From Actinomycetota bacterium (GTDB lineage Bacteria; Zhuqueibacterota; Zhuqueibacteria; Residuimicrobiales; Krinioviventaceae), in the NCBI GenBank assembly GCA_011682565.1, contig JAACEJ010000235.1:1-6245 (forward strand): 6,245 bases of DNA, read 5' to 3'. The first letter of the stretch is position 1. Every line of letters starts with the position of its first letter. Shown here piece after piece: positions 1 to 4,316 of the stretch. The position numbers were made by a program, and so were the translations under genes. Under the pieces are notes generated by a model. That model was given only the letters and a program-made list of their open reading frames with translations, was not told the DNA's origin and made no database searches.

Positions 1-747
1 CGAATGCGCCTTTATGAACCACACATTGCGCAAAACACCCATGCGGGACAATTTGTAAACATACAAATCCCGAAAGAAGCGGCGGTTTTTTGGCGACGGC
101 CTTTCAGCATTCACGGCGCCAGTCCGCAAAGCGGCATTTTTGAAATTCTCTTCAATGCTGTGGGCCGCGGAACACGTGTACTCAGAGAAATTAAGACCGG
201 CGCAAAACTCAATCTTGTCGGTCCGCTCGGCAACACCTTCAATCACCCGGAAGATGTGCAAGAAATTATTATTGTTGCCGGTGGTCTTGGCATTGCACCA
301 TTCAAATTAATGCTACAGGATTTATCGAATCGGCAATTAAAAAAGACTGTTTTTTTCGGTGTTTCTTCCAAGGCCGCTTTGTGTTGTCTTGATGAGTTCC
401 GACGTTTGGGAGCAGAATATCATATCTCAACAGAAGACGGTTCTCAGGGTTATCATGGTTTCGTAACGGATGATTTGCAGAATTATCTTATAAAATCGCC
501 CGATCTTTCGCATCGTCAACTGTTGGTTTGTGGACCAACACCCATGCTCCGCAAGGTGCAGAAACTCGCACAAACATTTCAACTCGATGCACAGGTCTCG
601 GTAGAAAATCGCATGGCATGTGGCTTTGGAGCTTGCATGGGCTGTCCTGTAAGGCTGGCACACCCGCTTGATGACGACAAACAATTTCTATTGGCGTGCA
701 AAGACGGTCCGGTATTTAACATGGATGAAATATTACTCGATGACTGA
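1..747 (+). CDS. pyrK: Dihydroorotate dehydrogenase electron transfer subunit PyrK (5' end cut off by window edge)
   Basis: This is the iron-sulfur flavoprotein subunit of class 1B dihydroorotate dehydrogenase. In this family it passes electrons from the PyrD FMN through a [2Fe-2S] cluster and FAD to NAD+ in the cytoplasm. Numbering from the ATG at base 4, the sequence shows the flavin-binding RRPFSI motif (31-36), the glycine-rich AGGLGIAP segment (92-99), the CGPTPM pyridine-nucleotide motif (176-181), and a C-terminal cluster site with Cys206, Cys211, Cys214 and Cys232 (C-x4-C-x2-C-x17-C). The reading frame is open from base 1, and the ATG at base 4 falls inside the first beta-barrel region, just before the conserved GQFV. 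I infer that the true start is off the window and that roughly 10-20 residues are missing. Its end overlaps pyrD by 8 nt, which suggests translational coupling. The identification is firm. Confidence 0.95.
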   Translation, partial: RMRLYEPHIAQNTHAGQFVNIQIPKEAAVFWRRPFSIHGASPQSGIFEILFNAVGRGTRVLREIKTGAKLNLVGPLGNTFNHPEDVQEIIIVAGGLGIAPFKLMLQDLSNRQLKKTVFFGVSSKAALCCLDEFRRLGAEYHISTEDGSQGYHGFVTDDLQNYLIKSPDLSHRQLLVCGPTPMLRKVQKLAQTFQLDAQVSVENRMACGFGACMGCPVRLAHPLDDDKQFLLACKDGPVFNMDEILLDD

Positions 748-1651
748 TCTTTCCATAAAAATCGGCTCTCTCGTTTTAAAAAACCCGGTCATGGTGGCCA
801 GCGGTACTTTTGGCTATGCCGAAGAATTTAAGGATTTTTTCGACCTCAACCAAATCGGTGGGATAATAACCAAAACGGTAACGCTTGAACCCAGGCCCGG
901 TAATATGCCGCCAAGGATTGCAGAAACGTCAAGCGGCATGTTGAATTCCATCGGTCTTCCTAATGTGGGTGTTGAAAATTTTATCATTGAAAAAATGCCG
1001 TTTCTCCACCCCCTGAGCACAAAAATTATTGTCAATGTTGCCGGCAAAACGGGTGAGGATTTTGTCGAGGCAGTCGTCCGCCTGGAAGACGTTGACAGAA
1101 TAGACGCCTACGAATTGAATTATTCCTGTCCCAACGTTAAGGAAGGCGGACTGACATTCAGCGCCAACGCCGCAATTGCCGAGGAGGTGACGCGCAATGT
1201 TCGCAAAGTGACAAAGCGTCCGCTCATCGCCAAACTCACGCCCAACGTCACGTCAATAAGCGAAATCGGCAAGGCCGTGGAAAATGGCGGCGCCGATGCG
1301 GTTTCCGCCATCAACACACTGGTGGGCATGGCCGTCGATCTTGGGAAAAAGCAGCCGAAACTTTCCACCATCACCGGCGGGCTGTCCGGCCCGGCCATAA
1401 AACCCGTGGCGCTGGCCAAAGTGTTCGAACTTGTGAAAAACGTATCCATTCCCGTTATTGCCATCGGCGGTATTATGAACGCAACCGACGCGTTGGAGTT
1501 TCTCCTGACCGGCGCCGTAGCCATCCAGGTTGGTACCGCAAATTTCATAAACCCGCGGGCGCCTCTCGATATACTCGAAGGCATTCACGATTATTTTGAG
1601 AGAAATCGGATTGATGGTATTTCTGCTTTTATTGGATCATTAAAAACTTGA
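740..1651 (+). CDS. pyrD: Dihydroorotate dehydrogenase (NAD+), catalytic subunit, class 1B
   Basis: It oxidises dihydroorotate to orotate, the fourth step of de novo UMP synthesis, as the FMN-bearing partner of PyrK. The 303-residue product is a TIM barrel of the usual length for class 1B (about 300-311). Visible motifs are KNPVMVASGTFG near the N terminus (14-25), the substrate and active-site loop NYSCPNVKEGG with Cys130 as catalytic base (class 1 enzymes use Cys, class 2 Ser), KLTPNV (165-170), GGLSGPAIKP (213-222) and the phosphate-binding IGGI and QVGTANF segments (242-245, 263-269). I chose the ATG at 740 because the family homology begins right there and the 8-nt overlap with pyrK is typical. 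An in-frame ATG at 725 would add five residues, and a longer frame from 668 runs inside pyrK. No strong Shine-Dalgarno is seen, which fits translation coupled to pyrK. Confidence 0.96.
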   Translation: MTDLSIKIGSLVLKNPVMVASGTFGYAEEFKDFFDLNQIGGIITKTVTLEPRPGNMPPRIAETSSGMLNSIGLPNVGVENFIIEKMPFLHPLSTKIIVNVAGKTGEDFVEAVVRLEDVDRIDAYELNYSCPNVKEGGLTFSANAAIAEEVTRNVRKVTKRPLIAKLTPNVTSISEIGKAVENGGADAVSAINTLVGMAVDLGKKQPKLSTITGGLSGPAIKPVALAKVFELVKNVSIPVIAIGGIMNATDALEFLLTGAVAIQVGTANFINPRAPLDILEGIHDYFERNRIDGISAFIGSLKT

Positions 1652-1711
1652 GAGAAAATTGAATTTAGTAAAAAAGGATTAAAGCAAATCATTCCGTATC
1701 AGAAAACTTTT

Positions 1712-2170
1712 ATGCTGCCACGATTCCTCATCACAACTATTCTTTTGACTTTATTTCTCGTCTCATGTGTACCCCGGGCCCGTTTTCAAAATGCTGATTT
1801 GAACAGCGAAACAGACCTTTCCAGCCCGAAGGAAAATACCGTTACGACACACAGGACGCGCAAATTTGAATATTACGAACGGGGCATTGCCTCTTTTACG
1901 GCAGATGAAAATCAGGGCAAAAGAACAGCGAGCGGTGAAATCTATAATATGCGCGACATGGTAGCCGCCCACAAAAGGTTGCCCTTCGGCACACTGGTTA
2001 AAGTGAAAAACCTGAAAAACGGTAAAACCGTGGTTGTCCGCATCAATGATCGCGGGCCTTACGTTCGCGGTCGCATTATTGATCTTTCCTTTGAAGCCGC
2101 AAAAAAACTGGATTTTGTTGAGGAAGGAACGACAGAAGTAGAAGTAGAAATTGTTAAAATGGGGCGATAG
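1712..2170 (+). CDS. RlpA-like septal ring lytic transglycosylase, short lipoprotein
   Basis: The 152-residue product has a short basic start, a hydrophobic stretch (about 5-18) and a lipobox LVSC with Cys19 as the predicted lipidated residue, so it should be a periplasm-facing lipoprotein. After a linker of about 35 residues comes a double-psi beta-barrel domain (about 57-149) with the RlpA hallmarks: GIASFTA, RTASGE, AAHKRLPFGT, VVVRINDRGPYVRGRIIDLS. His87 and Asp113 match the His/Asp pair needed for lytic cleavage of peptidoglycan in the characterised Pseudomonas RlpA; that activity is known for the family and only inferred here. There is no C-terminal SPOR domain, so it lacks the usual septum-targeting module. 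It lies 60 nt after pyrD and 47 nt before cdsA. No good Shine-Dalgarno precedes the ATG: the nearest, AAGGA at 1674-1678, is too far away, so the start is fairly but not fully certain. Confidence 0.9.
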   Translation: MLPRFLITTILLTLFLVSCVPRARFQNADLNSETDLSSPKENTVTTHRTRKFEYYERGIASFTADENQGKRTASGEIYNMRDMVAAHKRLPFGTLVKVKNLKNGKTVVVRINDRGPYVRGRIIDLSFEAAKKLDFVEEGTTEVEVEIVKMGR

Positions 2171-2208
2171 GCCCGGTTGCATTACCATAATTATTTACCC
2201 CAAAAACC

Positions 2209-2212
2209 GAGG
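2209..2212 (+). promoter_or_regulatory. Shine-Dalgarno GAGG that supports the TTG start of cdsA
   Basis: GAGG ends five bases before the TTG at 2218. It matters because cdsA has no ATG near its N terminus; the next in-frame ATG lies about 46 codons in, past the first membrane segments. The site supports initiation at TTG. Confidence 0.65.
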
Positions 2213-2217
2213 TTATT

Positions 2218-3045
2218 TTGAACCTGAAATCTTTTGCTATCCGCTCTCTTGTTGCATTGGTGTTTGCTCCTCTCATTATTTTCGCGGCGCTGGTCGGCGG
2301 TCCGTTTTGGCTTGCTCTCATCCTGGTTATCGTTTTGTTTTCGATCCGCGAATATATGATTATGGCACAAAACAAAAACGCCTTTGTGCAATTGCCGGTT
2401 GCCGCAGTGGCAGGCATTTTCATCATTATCTCATTTTATCAGAACAAACCTTCACAGCTCATTCCGATTTTATTGCTTACACTCATTGTTTCCTTTTTTA
2501 TAGAATTGTATCGGAAAAAAGAATCATCCACCCTCAACACGGCCGTTACTTTATTCAGCGCATTGTATTTCAGTTTACTTTTCGGTAGTTTTATTTTAAT
2601 CAGGGAACTGCCCGGAAACATCGGTATCTCTTACCGCTCCGGCGGTGAATGGATCGTCATGATGATTCTGGCAACGTGGGTGTGTGATACAGCGGCCTAC
2701 GTTTTCGGCTCCTATTTCGGTAAGCATAAACTGATTGAACGTATCAGTCCGAACAAATCGGTAGAGGGAACAGCGGCCGGGTTTATCTTTGCCATTCTCA
2801 CGGCTTATCTCTGCCACATTTGGTTTATACACGACCTCAGCCTCACAAACTCTTTGGTCATCGGTTTCATCACCGGCAGTTTTGGCCAGTATGGCGATCT
2901 TTTTGAAAGCATGATTAAACGCGACGTTGGTGTGAAAGATTCTTCAAACCTCATCCCTGGCCACGGCGGCATGATGGATCGCTTCGACAGTCTGACTATC
3001 TCAGCGCCGCTGGTATTTTTGTATTTGAAATTCCTGGTGTTTTAA
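2218..3045 (+). CDS. cdsA: Phosphatidate cytidylyltransferase (CDP-diglyceride synthase)
   Basis: This integral membrane enzyme condenses CTP and phosphatidic acid to CDP-diacylglycerol, the common precursor of bacterial phospholipids. The 275-residue product has several hydrophobic segments (about 11-27, 29-43, 59-73, 80-95, 110-128, 146-163, 186-204, 211-222). The C-terminal family signature is complete at residues 231-257: S-x-x-K-R, then K-D, then P-G-H-G-G-M-x-D-R-x-D. The upstream motif C-D-T-A-A-Y-x-F-G followed by GKHKL and SPNKSVEG (156-184) is also characteristic. Length is normal for the family (about 260-285). Translation starts at TTG with a GAGG Shine-Dalgarno. It is the last gene of the rightward run and converges with the radical SAM gene. 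Grouping with pyrKD may reflect a shared interest in CTP, but this is only inference from position. Confidence 0.95.
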   Translation: MNLKSFAIRSLVALVFAPLIIFAALVGGPFWLALILVIVLFSIREYMIMAQNKNAFVQLPVAAVAGIFIIISFYQNKPSQLIPILLLTLIVSFFIELYRKKESSTLNTAVTLFSALYFSLLFGSFILIRELPGNIGISYRSGGEWIVMMILATWVCDTAAYVFGSYFGKHKLIERISPNKSVEGTAAGFIFAILTAYLCHIWFIHDLSLTNSLVIGFITGSFGQYGDLFESMIKRDVGVKDSSNLIPGHGGMMDRFDSLTISAPLVFLYLKFLVF

Positions 3046-3087
3046 ACAAAAGATAGTTTTAACTTAATGTTTTTAATTGGGAGATTG

Positions 3088-3117
3088 CTTCGTCGTTCGC
3101 CCCCCGGCAACGACAAG
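3088..3117. terminator. GC-rich hairpin in the convergent gap, possible bidirectional stop
   Basis: GTCGTT (3092-3097) pairs with AACGAC (3109-3114). Inside it GCC and GGC can pair around a C-rich loop with one bulged base, and outside it CTT (3088-3090) can pair with AAG (3115-3117) across another bulge. The hairpin sits in the 92-nt gap between the converging ends of cdsA and the radical SAM gene, where a terminator is expected. No U-run follows it directly on either strand, so it is not a standard intrinsic terminator. It may instead be a remnant of a repeat, because its left arm overlaps an 11-base word shared with the element at 4143-4309. Confidence 0.35.
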
Positions 3118-3137
3118 TATCTGTTACGTTTCCCCCC

Positions 3138-4079
3138 TTATTGAGCCTTTTCATTCCCCCTGAACGGCTTTTCCCTGTGGAAATCCGGCGCAAACGCTCT
3201 CTCCTTCTGCCAACCCTCCAAATGTTGCACAAACATGTTATTAAACCCCAGTTCCAAAGCGTGATCATAGACGCGGTAAAATTCTTCAAGAGTCAGTTGC
3301 CTGTCCAGTTCTGCAACCCCGGTCATCCGCGCCGGCCAGTATTGGGACATCAAACTGATCGGCAGATCAGGGCCGAATTCATTATATAAAACAGACAATG
3401 CGTCAATTGAGTTATCAATATGTCCCGGTAAAACGAGATGGCGCACAAGCACACCCTGTGTTGCCGCCCGCCGCTTTTCCGGCCGGCTATTTAAAAAACC
3501 TTTCTGGCGTACCATTTCTACGATAGCATCCAAAGCAATGTCCGGGTAATCCGGGGCACGGGAAAGAGATCGCGCCACCTGCGAATCTGAATATTTGAAA
3601 TCCGGCATATAAATGTCCGTATATTCTTCCAACTCTTTCAGGATATTCACTTTTAAATAGCCAGACGTGTTGTAAAGAATCGGTAAATCAATTCCGCCCC
3701 GGCGCAAGATGTTTACAATCTCAACAGTGTGCGGTAAAAAATGATCCGGAGTAACGAAATTGACATTATGGATGCCTCTGTCCAGGTACAATGCCCGTAA
3801 TCGGGTAGCAACTTCTTCGGGCGTTGTTATATATCCGTAATGATCGGCAGAAATCTGATAATTCTGGCAAAATCTGCAGCGCAAAGTACAACCGCTAAAA
3901 AAAACAGTACCGGAACCGTTTGTCCCGGTGATCGGCGGTTCTTCGCCAAAATGCGCATCTATAGAAGCGATGCGCAACTCTGCGGTCTCGCCGCAGATAC
4001 CCTTTTCCCCTGCCAAGCGATTAACCCGGCAATTGCGGGGACAAAGCATGCAATTTTTATAATTTTGGAAATTTAACAA
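3138..4079 (-). CDS. PflX-type radical SAM protein (pyruvate formate-lyase activating enzyme-like, COG1313 group)
   Basis: The 313-residue product carries the radical SAM triad in SGCTLRCRFCQNYQIS: Cys64, Cys68 and Cys71 (C-x3-C-x2-C), which would ligate a [4Fe-4S] cluster and cleave S-adenosylmethionine. Ahead of it is a second cysteine set, Cys10, Cys13, Cys17 and Cys29, in the C-x2-CPRNC-x2-NR ... GICG pattern typical of the PflX group. GEEPPITG (45-52), MPDFKY (158-163) and MSQYWPA (254-260) also fit. The substrate is not established for this group and no formate-lyase or glycyl-radical gene is in the window, so I give no specific function. The only in-frame start that keeps Cys10 is TTG at 4079; an ATG at 4049 would remove it. 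An in-frame stop lies about 14 codons upstream. No good Shine-Dalgarno is visible. It is transcribed toward cdsA and lies downstream of the GH97 gene on the same strand. Confidence 0.9.
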   Translation of the reverse strand: MLNFQNYKNCMLCPRNCRVNRLAGEKGICGETAELRIASIDAHFGEEPPITGTNGSGTVFFSGCTLRCRFCQNYQISADHYGYITTPEEVATRLRALYLDRGIHNVNFVTPDHFLPHTVEIVNILRRGGIDLPILYNTSGYLKVNILKELEEYTDIYMPDFKYSDSQVARSLSRAPDYPDIALDAIVEMVRQKGFLNSRPEKRRAATQGVLVRHLVLPGHIDNSIDALSVLYNEFGPDLPISLMSQYWPARMTGVAELDRQLTLEEFYRVYDHALELGFNNMFVQHLEGWQKERAFAPDFHREKPFRGNEKAQ

Positions 4080-4087
4080 TTTTTCAT
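4073..4087 (-). other. Out-of-frame ATG mini-ORF over the start of the radical SAM gene
   Basis: Eight bases upstream of the TTG start is an ATG followed by AAA AAT TGT and the stop TAA, one frame off from the main gene. It may be chance, or the trace of a one-base deletion in the five-A run: with six A's this ATG would read straight into the radical SAM frame (M-K-K-L-L-N-F). I do not claim that it is a functional leader peptide. Confidence 0.3.
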
Positions 4088-4142
4088 TGTCTGTTTTGTT
4101 TTTTAATGAAGCGACACGCTGTCATAATTTTTTAAGGTGCAC

Positions 4143-4309
4143 ATTCGTAAAATAATATCAACAGAAAAGTCCTAAAATGTCATTGCGAGCAAAGCGAAGC
4201 AATCTGGATGTCGGCTAAAGTGCATTTTTTTTAGATCGCTTCCCCGATAATTCGGGGTAAACTCTCGCTTCGCTCCCCGCGATGACATGCTTTTCGACTT
4301 TTTACGAAT
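4143..4309. repeat. MITE-like palindromic element with terminal inverted repeats
   Basis: About 167 bp of nested inverted repeat fills most of the 237-bp gap between the GH97 stop and the radical SAM start. The outer ends are a perfect 10-bp pair, ATTCGTAAAA (4143-4152) and TTTTACGAAT (4300-4309). Further in, ATGTCAT (4177-4183) pairs with ATGACAT (4282-4288), and AGCGAAGC (4193-4200) with GCTTCGCT (4267-4274), separated by a partly pairing 7-9 nt segment. The right arm carries its own hairpin at 4242-4257. The core wording (CATTGCGAGC ... GAAGCAATCT) resembles palindromic repeats scattered between genes in many bacterial genomes, from memory only. There is no coding capacity, no transposase and no obvious target-site duplication. 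The right end lies 7 bp from the GH97 stop codon, and the left end lies within the likely promoter region of the radical SAM gene. The exact borders are uncertain. Confidence 0.7.
4242..4257. repeat. Perfect short hairpin inside the palindromic element
   Basis: CCCCGA and TCGGGG form a 6-bp stem around a TAAT loop, placed asymmetrically in the right arm of the larger element. It has no counterpart in the left arm, so it looks like a side stem in the folded structure. No T-run follows it on the plus strand and none follows closely on the minus strand, so it is not a standard terminator for the GH97 gene. Confidence 0.6.
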
Positions 4310-4316
4310 TACTCTT

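Noticed and set aside
1120..1588. Two leftward open frames opposite pyrD
   Set aside because: Both are antisense to the conserved DHODH core and have no domain features; they arise from the codon bias of pyrD.
1652..1711. Intergenic gap between pyrD and the RlpA-like gene
   Set aside because: It is AT-rich with an isolated AAGGA but has no hairpin, small gene or clear promoter.
2137..2152. Short GAAGTA tandem repeat near the end of the RlpA-like gene
   Set aside because: It simply encodes an alternating Glu/Val beta strand (T-E-V-E-V-E-I-V) typical of the last strand of the barrel.
2171..2217. Possible regulatory fold before cdsA (CGGTT at 2174-2178 against AACCG at 2205-2209, and AACC-GA-GGTT at 2205-2214)
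   Set aside because: The stems are only 4-5 bp, one has a 26-nt loop and the other a 2-nt loop. This is too weak to call a riboswitch or operator, although it overlaps the GAGG site.
2151..2588. Rightward frame of 145 codons overlapping the end of the RlpA-like gene and the start of cdsA
   Set aside because: It is out of frame with cdsA, which has the full family signature and its own Shine-Dalgarno; the alternative product is Cys- and Tyr-rich with no family resemblance.
4080..4180. Sigma70-type promoter for the radical SAM gene (TTGATA-like box on the minus strand)
   Set aside because: No acceptable -10 box lies 16-18 bp downstream of the TTGATA-like hexamer, so I do not annotate a promoter.
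4225..4232. Run of eight T's as an intrinsic terminator
   Set aside because: On the plus strand no convincing GC-rich hairpin directly precedes it and no rightward gene leads into it. It looks like part of the loop of the palindromic element.
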